From positions 1 through 26,169 of the forward strand of contig NZ_CALIST010000065.1 of NCBI RefSeq assembly GCF_938041645.1: 26,169 bases of DNA. Direction: 5' to 3'. Position 1 is the first letter of the stretch. Every line of letters starts with the position of its first letter. The position numbers were made by a program, and so were the translations under genes. Under the pieces are notes generated by a model. The model ran no database searches, had not been told where the DNA came from, and saw only the letters and a list, made by a program, of their open reading frames with translations. This DNA comes from an uncultured Campylobacter sp. GTDB taxonomy: Bacteria; Campylobacterota; Campylobacteria; Campylobacterales; Campylobacteraceae. This document shows, one piece after another, positions 6,853 to 14,699 of this stretch.

Positions 6853-7971
6853 TTAAATTTTGCTCTTTATCGCGGCGCGGATTTGCGGCAGGCGCGCCTT
6901 TACGAGCTCATAGACGAAGCCTTTGCTAAGCCGCTCGCCGCGCAGATGATCGCTTACGATCTTCATCATCGCCCACGGCACGCCCGCTCGCTCGCAAGCG
7001 CTCACGAAAAGCGCGCTCTCCATATCGTAAAGCCTGATGTCGCGATTTGCACGCTCGCAAGTAGCGCCTTTTGCCGTGCACAGCGTATTTTGTATTGCGC
7101 GCGCTGCGGTATTCGTCGCGACGTTGTGCCCACTTACCGCGATTTGTGAGGGTTTTACGCTCGCTAAATTTTGCGTCTCAACTTGCGTTGCGCCTTGTAT
7201 TTCAGCCCGCGTCGCGTCGCGCGTGAAATTTTTTGTATCTGCTGCGCCGTTTACCCCTTGCGTTAGGGCTTGTGCGTTTATCTCGCCGCACCCCTCGATT
7301 TCTGCGATATTTGCCACATCAGTTCGCTCCGCTGCGTTTAAAATTTTAGGCTCGCTTACGCAGATTAAATTTGCCCGCAGCTTGCCGTCCAAACTCGCGC
7401 CGCAAAATTCCCGCTCGCAAACGTTTTGAAATTTCGGAGTCTGCGCGCTGTGTTCCCCAACCTGCGAGCTGCAAAGCTCCGATCCGTCCTCGCCGCAAAA
7501 TTCCTGCGCTGCCGTGCCGTCAAAGTAAAATGCCTCGCCGATTTGCACATTTGTATCCTCGCAGCCGCAGACGCCAATGTTTAGCGCAAAGTTCATGCGC
7601 CGCGAAAGTAAAATTTCACCGAAGCGCTCTGAATTCTGCGCGGAATCAAAATCTGAAATTTCAAAATTTTCAGCCGCATTTCGCGCAGAACCGACCTCTG
7701 CATCGCCGCCGCAGAGCGCGCCCGCATCCGAACGGTGCTTAAATTTCACGTCCGCGCCGCGCCGATCCTTGCGAAGCTCACGCGCGAATTTCGCGTCTGT
7801 ATCGGCACGGCGAACAAATTCCGCGTCCGCTTTAAATTTAGCCCCAAACCTCACGCCGCAGATGTATAAAAGCATCTGCTCGCCTGCGAACAGATCGCCG
7901 CTACGCGTAAGTTTAAAACTCTCGATCATCGCTTGGGCTTCGCAGCGCAAAGCCGTGCAGATTAGTATCAT
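6853..7971 (-). CDS. Nucleosidase/nucleoside phosphorylase-like protein with large insertions
   Basis: 372 residues from the ATG at 7971, preceded by GGAAGGGG at good spacing (a TTG 15 bp further up is the less likely start). PNP_UDP/MTA-SAH-nucleosidase landmarks remain: TALRCEA at 6-12 with E11 at the position of the E. coli MTAN general acid, NIGVCG at 131-136 and IGEAFYF at 144-150, and D316-M317-E318-S with KIVSDH at 337-342, giving the nucleoside-binding M-E and catalytic D. Two insertions (about 43-125 and 155-310), rich in Ala, Asn, Cys and Thr, separate these. Residues 102-115 (NFEISDFDSAQNSE) match the five-residue repeat of the two repeat-tailed membrane proteins. Known family members are about 200-240 residues, so nearly half the chain is extra. 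The substrate is unknown. It is divergent from uvrA. Confidence 0.65.
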   Translation of the reverse strand: MILICTALRCEAQAMIESFKLTRSGDLFAGEQMLLYICGVRFGAKFKADAEFVRRADTDAKFARELRKDRRGADVKFKHRSDAGALCGGDAEVGSARNAAENFEISDFDSAQNSERFGEILLSRRMNFALNIGVCGCEDTNVQIGEAFYFDGTAAQEFCGEDGSELCSSQVGEHSAQTPKFQNVCEREFCGASLDGKLRANLICVSEPKILNAAERTDVANIAEIEGCGEINAQALTQGVNGAADTKNFTRDATRAEIQGATQVETQNLASVKPSQIAVSGHNVATNTAARAIQNTLCTAKGATCERANRDIRLYDMESALFVSACERAGVPWAMMKIVSDHLRGERLSKGFVYELVKARLPQIRAAIKSKI

Positions 7972-8010
7972 CGCCGCCCCTTCCAAAAGCGCAATTTTAA
8001 CAATTTGAGC

Positions 8011-8016
8011 TATAAT
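8011..8016 (+). promoter_or_regulatory. -10 box of uvrA
   Basis: A perfect TATAAT in an AT-rich context (TTGAGCTATAATGTAAG) 29 bases before the uvrA ATG, in the divergent spacer with the nucleosidase-like gene. Campylobacter sigma-70 promoters often lack a clear -35, as here. Confidence 0.65.
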
Positions 8017-8045
8017 GTAAGATTAATTTGCACAAAAGGGCGAAA

Positions 8046-10892
8046 ATGAACGATCTCATCACCATCACGGGCGCGCGTGAACACAATCTGAAAAATATAA
8101 ATTTGCAAATTCCAAAGGACAAACTCGTCGTTTTTACCGGTCTTAGCGGCAGCGGCAAGAGTACGCTGGCGTTTGATACGCTATATGCCGAGGGACAGCG
8201 CAGATACGTCGAGAGCCTAAGCAGCTACGCGAGGCAGTTTTTAGACCGCGTAGGCAAACCCGACGTCGATAAGATCGACGGTCTGACGCCTGCGATCGCG
8301 ATCGATCAAAAAACGACGTCGAAAAACCCGCGCTCGACGGTGGGTACGATCACTGAAATTTACGACTATCTGCGCCTCTTATATGCGCGCGTAGGGGTGC
8401 AGCACTGCCACAAATGCGGCAAGCCGATCTCAAAGATGAGCTCCAGCGACATCATCGCCGAGATTATGAAGCTGCCGCGCGGCGCAAAGGTGATCTTGGG
8501 CGCGCCCTTGGTGCGCGAGAAAAAGGGCAGCTTCACCGATATGTTGCAAAGCTTGCGCGAGCAGGGCTACGTGCGCGCTCAAATCGACGGCGTGTTAGTG
8601 CGACTGGACGAGGAGATCGAGCTGAGCAAGACGAAAAAGCACTCGATCAAAGTCATCATCGACCGCACGATCATCGACGAGGAAAATTCCATCCGTATCG
8701 CAAGCGACGTCGAAAAGGCGCTCAAGCTCAGCTTCGGCGAGCTTGAGGTGGAGATCGCAAACGCTGCCGAACTGGGGCTCGCGCAGAGTCTGATCCACTA
8801 CAGCGAGCATATGGCGTGCTTTGATTGTAAAATTTCATTCAAGCCGCTCGAGCCGCTTGCGTTTAGCTTCAACTCCCCAAAGGGCGCGTGCGAGAGCTGC
8901 GACGGGCTCGGGATAAAATTTAGCCTCGATCTGGGCAAGATCATCAACGAAAACGCTTCGATCGAGGGCGGCGCGATTAAAGTGATGTCGGGTTTCAACA
9001 AGAGCTATTACTATAAATTTCTGCTCGGATTTTGCGAGGCAAACGGCATAAACGTTAAAATCCCGTACGCAAATTTAAGCGAGGAGCAAAAAAAGCTGAT
9101 CCTCTACGGCAGCGTCAAGGAGATCGATTTTTACTGGAAAAAACATAAGCTCGTGCGTAAATTTGAGGGCGCGATCAAATACGCCTATGATCTGCTCAAA
9201 AACGAAAGCGATCTGGACGATTATATGAGCGAAAAAATTTGCCCCGACTGCGGCGGACTGCGTCTGCGCCCCGAAAGCCTCGCCGTAAAGGTCGCAGACA
9301 AGGGCATCGGCGACGTGATAAATATGAGTATTGCAGACTGCGTGGAATTTTTCAGCGACGAGAAGCGATTTTCAAATTTAAGCGAAAAGGACGCACAGAT
9401 CGCTGCGCCGATCCTAAAAGAGATCAACGAGAGGCTGTTTTTCTTAAAGGACGTGGGGCTGGGATACCTCACGCTGGGGCGCGATGCGCGTACTATCAGC
9501 GGCGGCGAGGCGCAGCGTATTCGTATCGCAAGCCAGATCGGCTCTGGTCTTAGCGGCGTGATGTATGTGCTCGACGAGCCTAGCATCGGGCTTCACGAGC
9601 GCGATACGCAAAAGCTCATCAAGACGCTACGAAATTTACAGGAAAAGGGAAATTCCGTAATCGTCGTCGAGCACGATAAAAAGACGATCGAGGCGGCGGA
9701 CTTCGTCGTAGATATCGGTCCCGGAGCAGGAAATCTAGGCGGCGAGGTCGTATTCGCAGGAGACGTCGCGCATCTGCTTAAAAGCAATACGCAAACCGCG
9801 CTGTATCTGAACAACCAAAAGGAGATAAACTACCAAAAGCACCGCAAGCAGGAGCTTTGGCTAAGTATTAAAAACGTAAATATCAATAATATCCACGGCC
9901 TTTTCGCGAAATTTCCGCTGCGAAATTTAGTCGGCATCACGGGCGTTAGCGGCAGCGGCAAGAGCTCCTTAGTGCTGCAAACCATACTGCCTACCGCGCT
10001 TGAGGAGCTAAATCGCGCTAGAAAGGTGCACGCGGTAAAGGGCGCTAAAATTTCGGGGCTTGAGAGCCTGGATAAAGCGATCTATCTGGATCAAACCCCG
10101 ATCGGACGCACCCCGCGCAGCAATCCCGCGACCTACACGGGGGTGATGGACGAGATTCGCGCGCTTTTTGCCGCGACGAAGGAAGCGCAACTGCGCGGAT
10201 ACAAGATCGGTCGCTTCAGCTTTAACGTCAAGGGCGGGCGCTGCGAAAAATGCGCGGGCGAGGGCGAGATCACGATCGAGATGCACTTCCTGCCCGATAT
10301 CAGCGTCGTCTGCGACGTCTGCCACGGCACGAGATACAACGCGCAAACGCTTGAAATTTTATATAAAAACAAGAGCATAGCCGACGTTTTGGCGATGAGT
10401 ATCGACGAGGCGCTCGAGTTTTTCAAAGCCGTGCCCAAAATTTATCAAAAGCTAAAGACGCTCGCGGACGTCGGGCTCGGCTACGTTTCGCTAGGCCAGC
10501 CCGCCACGACGCTTAGCGGCGGCGAGGCACAGCGCGTCAAGCTCGCCAAGGAGCTAAGTCGCACCGACACGGGTAACACGCTATATATCCTGGACGAGCC
10601 CACGACGGGGCTGCATTTTGCAGACGTAGATCGCCTGGTAGCGGTGCTGCACCATCTGGTCGATCTTGGGAATTCCGTCTTTGTGATCGAGCATAACCTA
10701 GACGTCATCAAAAATTGCGATTATATCATCGACATGGGGCCCGAGGGCGGCGAAGGCGGCGGACGGATCGTCGCTTGCGGCACCCCAGAAAAGCTTGCGA
10801 AGGATTTTAAAAAGACAGGTAGCTACACGGGGGAATTTTTAGCGCAGGAGCTAGCGGCAATGAAAAGCGCGGGGAAAAATAAGCGAGGCTGA
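8046..10892 (+). CDS. uvrA: UvrABC system protein A
   Basis: 948 residues from the ATG at 8046 (AAAAGGG 5 bases upstream; a TTG at 8028 would place the RBS inside the gene). It is the damage-recognition ATPase of nucleotide excision repair and loads UvrB at lesions. Two ABC modules are visible: Walker A GLSGSGKST from residue 32, zinc-binding CHKCGK and CPDCGG pairs, the first signature SGGEAQR and LDEPSIGLH, then the second Walker A GVSGSGKSS, the CEKCAGEGE...CDVCHGTRY zinc module, SGGEAQRVKLAKELSR and LDEPTTGLHF. Length and motif order are normal, and no insertions are seen, unlike its neighbours. The promoter is at 8011. The repeat-tailed membrane gene starts 22 bp after the stop and is probably read from the same transcript. 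Confidence 0.98.
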   Translation: MNDLITITGAREHNLKNINLQIPKDKLVVFTGLSGSGKSTLAFDTLYAEGQRRYVESLSSYARQFLDRVGKPDVDKIDGLTPAIAIDQKTTSKNPRSTVGTITEIYDYLRLLYARVGVQHCHKCGKPISKMSSSDIIAEIMKLPRGAKVILGAPLVREKKGSFTDMLQSLREQGYVRAQIDGVLVRLDEEIELSKTKKHSIKVIIDRTIIDEENSIRIASDVEKALKLSFGELEVEIANAAELGLAQSLIHYSEHMACFDCKISFKPLEPLAFSFNSPKGACESCDGLGIKFSLDLGKIINENASIEGGAIKVMSGFNKSYYYKFLLGFCEANGINVKIPYANLSEEQKKLILYGSVKEIDFYWKKHKLVRKFEGAIKYAYDLLKNESDLDDYMSEKICPDCGGLRLRPESLAVKVADKGIGDVINMSIADCVEFFSDEKRFSNLSEKDAQIAAPILKEINERLFFLKDVGLGYLTLGRDARTISGGEAQRIRIASQIGSGLSGVMYVLDEPSIGLHERDTQKLIKTLRNLQEKGNSVIVVEHDKKTIEAADFVVDIGPGAGNLGGEVVFAGDVAHLLKSNTQTALYLNNQKEINYQKHRKQELWLSIKNVNINNIHGLFAKFPLRNLVGITGVSGSGKSSLVLQTILPTALEELNRARKVHAVKGAKISGLESLDKAIYLDQTPIGRTPRSNPATYTGVMDEIRALFAATKEAQLRGYKIGRFSFNVKGGRCEKCAGEGEITIEMHFLPDISVVCDVCHGTRYNAQTLEILYKNKSIADVLAMSIDEALEFFKAVPKIYQKLKTLADVGLGYVSLGQPATTLSGGEAQRVKLAKELSRTDTGNTLYILDEPTTGLHFADVDRLVAVLHHLVDLGNSVFVIEHNLDVIKNCDYIIDMGPEGGEGGGRIVACGTPEKLAKDFKKTGSYTGEFLAQELAAMKSAGKNKRG

Positions 10893-10914
10893 AACGCCTT
10901 ATTAGGGGGCAAGA

Positions 10915-11391
10915 ATGGATCAAAGCAGGCTTGAGGAATTAAAAAAGCTACTACAAAAGCGGCATCAGGAGCCGAAGCAGGGCTTGGTACAAAATTTTAA
11001 CGGAGAAAATTCTGGAACATCGAATTTTGGAGTCTCGAATTTCAAAGCTCAAAATTCCGAAATCTCGAATTCCGAAGTCTCAAATTTTGAAGTTTCGAAT
11101 TTTGAAGCCCGGAATTCTGAAGCTTCGAATTTTAAAGCTCAAAATTCCGAAATCTCAAATTCTAAATTCTTGAATTATAAATCTTCAGATTCTGAAGTCT
11201 CAAATTCTGAATCCATGAATTCTAAAGCTCCTAATTTCGCTACCGACGCTTTAAATTTAGAAGCCGAAGCGGATAAGAATTCCTCCTATGAAAATAACGC
11301 AGAGCCGCAAAATTTTATCTCGGATGATAGCGGCGCCTTATCGCAGAATTCTAAAACTAGAGACTACGACAAAGAGCCGATAATCATCAAA
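10915..11391 (+). repeat. Long inverted repeat, right copy (5' part of paralog 2)
   Basis: Matches 818-1219 on the opposite strand with high nucleotide identity outside the variable number of 15-bp units. Together the two copies bracket the SDR/four-Cys/spl/uvrA block. Confidence 0.8.
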
Positions 11392-12066
11392 GACCATACT
11401 TATTACGAATTTATGATTTATCAATTTCCGGCGCTACTGATAGGTTTTATTATATTTTTGACTTTCGCTACCATAGTAAATCCCGTTAGCCTTAAGACCT
11501 TTCGAATGCTCCCATTTATATTGGTTTCATTATTGACCGTAATTCGCGATAAAGACGGTATGTATTTTGAGTTTAAAAACGATAAAATTCTGTATTATCA
11601 TAAAAACAAAATTCGCAAGATTTTCGAACTAAACAGCATAGGCGCAATGGTGATTAGCTTTGATTGCAGACACAGTATGCGACAAAGGGTAAATTGGTTT
11701 ATAAAAATAGCGCTGCTTCTTTGGCTTTTATTAGCTTTTGTCGCCGACTCATACGATGAAACAATTGGTCAATATATAACTAATGTATTGTGTCTTTTTG
11801 TTTTAGCCGCGTCGGGGATTTTCGGAGCAAAGCCTCTTATACACCTACGCAACGGCAGCCTCGGCTTTTTCGGTCTTCACGATCAGCTCGTGCTTTATAA
11901 AGAAAACGCCGAGGTTGAGATACTAAATATTTTGATGGCAAATAAAGAGGAGTATGTGCAGCTGAGAGATTATTTTATGCAAACGATGCAAAAAGATATA
12001 AGCAATCTTCAACGCACGATGTCGATTTTTAATGAAAAGATAGAATTTAGAAAGTTTAAATTTTAA
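10915..12066 (+). CDS. Repeat-tailed membrane protein, paralog 2
   Basis: 383 residues. The N-terminus MDQSRLEELKKLLQKRHQEP is nearly identical to that of the gene at 158-1219. Residues 32-111 are 16 five-residue units N-(S/F/Y)-(E/K)-x-x. A polar linker ends RDYDKEPIIIK at about 159. About four hydrophobic segments follow (167-188, 193-210, 262-279, 284-304), enclosing a soluble stretch at 211-255 (YFEFKNDKILYYHKNKIRKI) that could be a small beta domain of the bacterial PH kind; that is a guess. The C-terminus is helical and polar. AGGGGGC precedes the ATG, 22 bp after uvrA. The membrane half resembles paralog 1 only weakly, while the N-terminal DNA is highly similar, so exchange between copies confined to the 5' part is likely. 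Function unknown. Confidence 0.85.
   Translation: MDQSRLEELKKLLQKRHQEPKQGLVQNFNGENSGTSNFGVSNFKAQNSEISNSEVSNFEVSNFEARNSEASNFKAQNSEISNSKFLNYKSSDSEVSNSESMNSKAPNFATDALNLEAEADKNSSYENNAEPQNFISDDSGALSQNSKTRDYDKEPIIIKDHTYYEFMIYQFPALLIGFIIFLTFATIVNPVSLKTFRMLPFILVSLLTVIRDKDGMYFEFKNDKILYYHKNKIRKIFELNSIGAMVISFDCRHSMRQRVNWFIKIALLLWLLLAFVADSYDETIGQYITNVLCLFVLAASGIFGAKPLIHLRNGSLGFFGLHDQLVLYKENAEVEILNILMANKEEYVQLRDYFMQTMQKDISNLQRTMSIFNEKIEFRKFKF
11008..11247 (+). repeat. 15-bp in-frame minisatellite, 16 units
   Basis: Sixteen units AAT-(TCT/TTC/TTT/TAT)-(GAA/AAA)-NNN-NNN with frequent GAATTC/GAATTT encode residues 32-111. Some blocks are repeated at a higher order: a run of units reading NFKAQ-NSEIS occurs twice (residues 42-51 and 72-81), which points to duplication of multi-unit segments. 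Confidence 0.85.
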
Positions 12067-12144
12067 AAAGCGTATGTTATGGAGCAAATTGAGAAGGCAA
12101 GAAAAATCTTAGCCATTGCGGCTAGATAATAGAATTTCACGCAT

Positions 12145-12180
12145 CAAATTCCATCCCGCGATACGGCGGAATGGAATTTG
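12145..12180. terminator. Palindrome between convergent genes, possible bidirectional terminator
   Basis: Perfect 10-bp arms CAAATTCCAT / ATGGAATTTG, then one mismatch, an inner 4-bp CCGC/GCGG stem and a 6-base loop. It sits between the convergent paralog 2 and the Sel1-like lipoprotein gene, where a two-way stop is expected. No long T-run follows, so the call is moderate. Confidence 0.45.
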
Positions 12181-12242
12181 AAAGCAGCTCATTCGTAGCG
12201 AGTAAATCTAAAATAGAATTTTAAAATTTAAATCCCAAAGCC

Positions 12243-12680
12243 TTAGCCGTTGTAGCCTAAGCGGCGCATATTTGCGCACGCGTCCTTGTAGCCGTAATAG
12301 CACGAGATGCGGTATAGATCAATGGCGTTGAATTTATTCTGCTCCACGCCCTCGCCTTTTTCAAACATCGCTGCGAGCTTCTGGCAAGCAGGGAAGTTCT
12401 GAGAGAGCGTGCACGCAGCGTTGTAGGCGTTAGCGGCAGAGGCGTAGTCGTGCTTGGAATACATAGAATCCGCAAAATTTAGACACATTGCGCCATTGCC
12501 GTTTTTGCACGCATCGCTTTGCACGACGCCGCCTTGTAGGTTCATCGCACGGATACCGTCTTGAACGTCGGCGAAAGAATATTTGCCGCTCTTTGGTGCA
12601 TCGACTGCACTTTTCGGTGCGTTGCTAACGCAGCCTGCCAAAAATACTCCAGCGGCGATCAAAGCTAGAATTTTTTTCAT
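12243..12680 (-). CDS. Sel1-like repeat lipoprotein
   Basis: 145 residues from the ATG at 12680 (GGAGCAAA in front). A type II signal peptide ends in L-A-G-C with the lipidated Cys at 17. The mature part carries about two helical SLR-like units with paired cysteines (ACKNGNGAMCLNFA, AACTLSQNFPACQKLA, SCYYGYKDACANM), as in the cysteine-rich Hcp proteins of Helicobacter, where each repeat is closed by a disulfide. MFEKGEGVEQNKFNAIDLY is a standard Sel1 sequence. It is probably anchored on the periplasmic face of a membrane. A longer frame to 12878 exists but its first 66 residues are a shadow of the next gene. Follows a small unknown gene on the same strand after 10 bp. Role unknown. Confidence 0.85.
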   Translation of the reverse strand: MKKILALIAAGVFLAGCVSNAPKSAVDAPKSGKYSFADVQDGIRAMNLQGGVVQSDACKNGNGAMCLNFADSMYSKHDYASAANAYNAACTLSQNFPACQKLAAMFEKGEGVEQNKFNAIDLYRISCYYGYKDACANMRRLGYNG

Positions 12681-12690
12681 ATTTTGCTCC

Positions 12691-13026
12691 TTAATTTTTT
12701 GAAATTTGGCGACCCAAAATGTAATAGGTCTCTTTGCCTGCGACCTTTTGCAGCTTGAGCTTAAATTTTTCCGACCAAGCGCTGATGATCTGCTCCACAG
12801 CGGTCTTGCGCTCCTCGTTGGTAGCGTCATTTTTGATCTTAAAATATGGGTTAGAATTGGACATCGCCACGTGCGCACCGTAAATTTTAAGCTTATCGTT
12901 CAGCCCCACGATGCGATCAAGCTCGTTATCCTCAAAATCACACTTCGATAAAATTCCTCGCAGCTGCGCGACCGTCGCGTCGTTTACGCTATATCCTAGC
13001 GCTAGCAAAATTCCATCTTCACTCAT
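12691..13026 (-). CDS. Conserved small protein of unknown function
   Basis: 111 residues starting MSEDGILLALGY. There are two nearby ATGs (13032 and 13026); the second has AAAGG at ideal distance, the first touches the RBS. It is soluble with mixed helix and strand, one Cys, no signal and no recognised motif. It lies between prfB (20 bp downstream of its stop) and the Sel1-like lipoprotein gene (10 bp), suggesting a short operon. Proteins of this kind may be restricted to Campylobacterota, but I cannot name a family. Confidence 0.75.
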   Translation of the reverse strand: MSEDGILLALGYSVNDATVAQLRGILSKCDFEDNELDRIVGLNDKLKIYGAHVAMSNSNPYFKIKNDATNEERKTAVEQIISAWSEKFKLKLQKVAGKETYYILGRQISKN

Positions 13027-13046
13027 TCTCATCCTTTCAAAAAAAT

Positions 13047-14144
13047 TTATTTGTTCGCTTGTGAAATCAAAACGCCTTCGATTATGCTTTTTATATCACC
13101 GTCTAAGATCGCGTCGGTCTGGCTATACGCCTCGCCGCTGCGGTTGTCCTTGACCTGCTGATACGGGAAAAGTACGTAGGAACGGATCTGATGCCCCCAG
13201 CCTATCTCGCTTTTAGGCACGTTTTCGTCCTTTTCGCGCTGTTTCATCAGCTCAAGCTCGTAAAGGCGCGACTTTAACACCTTCATCGCCGTTTCTTTGT
13301 TTTTGTGCTGACTTCTATCGTTTTGACAGTTTACTACGATACCCGTTGGGATGTGCGTGATACGCACGGCGCTTTCGGTTTTATTGATATGCTGCCCGCC
13401 TGCGCCGCTTGCGCGAAACACATCGACACGAATATCCTTCTCTTCGATATTTATCTCGATATCATCATTTAGCTCGGGGCTTACCATCACGCTTGAAAAG
13501 CTCGTATGTCTGCGCCCTGCACTATCAAATGGGCTTACGCGCACCAGGCGGTGGATACCGTTTTCGGCTTTCAGATATCCGTAGGCGTTCTCGCCGCGCA
13601 CGATGAAGCTAACGTCCTTAAGACCTGCTTCCTCGCCCTCTTGGAAGTCCAAAACCTCGATCTTAAAGCCCTCTCTCTCGCAAAAGCGCAGATACATGCG
13701 GTATAGCATACTCGCCCAGTCGTTGCTCTCCGTACCGCCCGCGCCCGGATGAATGCTGACGATAGCGTTTTTATCGTCGTTTTCGCCGCCAAGCATCATA
13801 GAAATTTCTAAATTTATGATTTTGTCCTCTAACTCACCCGCCTCGGCAAAAAGCGAGTTTATCGTCTCTTCGTCGTTTTCCGAGTTTGCCAGCTCATATA
13901 GAGCCTTCGCGTCATCTACGGCATTTTTAGCGTTTAGAAATTTATTTAAGATATTTGAAATTTTAGTTTTTTCCTTGCCGATGGCACCTGCTTTTGCGAT
14001 GTCCTGCCAGAGATTTTGATCGTTTTCAAGCTCCTCGATCTCTTTTAGGCGCGCTTTAATGTTCTCCGGTTTTACGACGCCTGCAATATTTTCGACTTTA
14101 GTACTTAGGGTTTTTAAAAGTTCCGTGTATTCGTAATTATCCAA
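13047..14144 (-). CDS. prfB: Peptide chain release factor 2
   Basis: 365 residues. The stop-codon recognition motif SPF is at 204-206 (RF2 type, reading UGA/UAA), and GGQ is at 249-251 in GAGGQHINKTESAVRITH, which enters the peptidyl-transferase centre. The N-terminal helical domain is normal. The frame is open from end to end: the in-frame UGA and programmed +1 frameshift found near codon 26 in E. coli prfB are absent, so that autoregulation does not operate here. The start codon is TTG at 14144 with AAAAGG 9 bases upstream; the N-terminus MDNYEYTELLKTL agrees with Campylobacter RF2 as I recall it. A TATAAT lies 31 bp before the start. Confidence 0.97.
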   Translation of the reverse strand: MDNYEYTELLKTLSTKVENIAGVVKPENIKARLKEIEELENDQNLWQDIAKAGAIGKEKTKISNILNKFLNAKNAVDDAKALYELANSENDEETINSLFAEAGELEDKIINLEISMMLGGENDDKNAIVSIHPGAGGTESNDWASMLYRMYLRFCEREGFKIEVLDFQEGEEAGLKDVSFIVRGENAYGYLKAENGIHRLVRVSPFDSAGRRHTSFSSVMVSPELNDDIEINIEEKDIRVDVFRASGAGGQHINKTESAVRITHIPTGIVVNCQNDRSQHKNKETAMKVLKSRLYELELMKQREKDENVPKSEIGWGHQIRSYVLFPYQQVKDNRSGEAYSQTDAILDGDIKSIIEGVLISQANK

Positions 14145-14174
14145 AATTTAAGACCTTTTTATGCTTTTGGCGTG

Positions 14175-14180
14175 ATTATA
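14175..14180 (-). promoter_or_regulatory. -10 box of prfB
   Basis: TATAAT on the minus strand (context ATGTTATAATCACGCC), about 31 bases before the TTG start of prfB. It gives prfB its own promoter downstream of the yqjDE-like genes. Confidence 0.6.
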
Positions 14181-14202
14181 ACATATTTTGGATTAAGGTT
14201 GT

Positions 14203-14427
14203 TTATAAAATTTTATTTAAGGCGGGTATTATGAAGCATTTATCTATTAGGGATATCAAAACCTGCTTGATATTGCCATGATTAATCAGTTTAAGCTCCG
14301 TCGAGAGATCGGGCAAGGGGTCGTTTAGTAGCAGTTTTAGCTTTGCTTCTTCTAGCTTCAACTTTTTGCAATCGGCTTTTTTATCTTCAAGCATAGACAC
14401 CACTAGTCTTAGCTTCTCTTTTGTCAT
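14203..14427 (-). CDS. Small helical protein in yqjD/yqjE-like operon
   Basis: 74 residues from the ATG at 14427, which overlaps the previous stop in an ATGA; a GTG 12 bp upstream is less likely. The first 35 residues are very rich in Lys, Glu and Leu (amphipathic helix), and the rest ends in a hydrophobic stretch (VLISLIDKCFIIPALNKIL). It occupies the position of yqjK in the E. coli yqjDEK set, but no sequence relationship is evident. Unknown function. Confidence 0.6.
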   Translation of the reverse strand: MTKEKLRLVVSMLEDKKADCKKLKLEEAKLKLLLNDPLPDLSTELKLINHGNIKQVLISLIDKCFIIPALNKIL

Positions 14428-14699
14428 TTCGCTTTGCACGAAAGCACCTTATATACGATAATAGAGCATAAAAAAGCTGCGATAGAGCAAGCAAAATACG
14501 CCCAAATTTCTCCGATAGTTTTTTCAAGAAGCGCGTGCAGTCCTAACAAAAAGAATACTAAGCCTATAATGCAAATCACGCCCGTAATTATATTTAATAA
14601 AACCGAATTGGCGCTCTTTAAAAAAGAACGCCTAATATCGCTAGCTTGAGCGTCTACGAGCTCTACTACCGAAACTATAAATTCAGATATGCCGGCCAT
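14424..14699 (-). CDS. YqjE-like membrane protein (phage holin superfamily)
   Basis: 91 residues from the ATG at 14699, whose A is the last base of the upstream stop (TAATG). A TTG 18 bp upstream is also open. Two hydrophobic segments (about 34-53 and 61-83) are separated by a short Glu/Lys loop, preceded by an amphipathic N-terminus (ISEFIVSVVELVDAQ). This layout and the pairing with a DUF883 gene match YqjE/holin 3_6 proteins, whose role is unknown despite the name. Translational coupling to its neighbours on both sides is evident. Confidence 0.7.
   Translation of the reverse strand: MAGISEFIVSVVELVDAQASDIRRSFLKSANSVLLNIITGVICIIGLVFFLLGLHALLEKTIGEIWAYFACSIAAFLCSIIVYKVLSCKAK

Noticed and set aside
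7037..8008. Several plus-strand ORFs opposite the nucleosidase-like gene
   Set aside because: Cys/Arg/Pro-rich antisense frames without RBS; the minus-strand frame has recognisable motifs and a good RBS.
11008..11247. CRISPR-like array
   Set aside because: Units are 15 bp, contiguous, in frame and without spacers; it is a coding minisatellite.
11008..11247. Pentapeptide-repeat protein (A(D/N)LxX quadrilateral helix)
   Set aside because: The register N-(S/F/Y)-(E/K) has Ser or Tyr in more than half of the units where the family needs Leu/Phe, so the beta-helix is unlikely.
158..12066. Composite transposon flanked by inverted insertion sequences
   Set aside because: The inverted copies encode membrane proteins, with no transposase, terminal repeats or target duplications seen.
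12243..12878. Longer 211-residue version of the Sel1-like lipoprotein
   Set aside because: The extra 66 residues are a shadow of the neighbouring gene; the lipoprotein signal begins at the ATG at 12680 with its own RBS.
13047..14144. Programmed frameshift in prfB
   Set aside because: The frame is continuous with no internal TGA in the N-terminal region.
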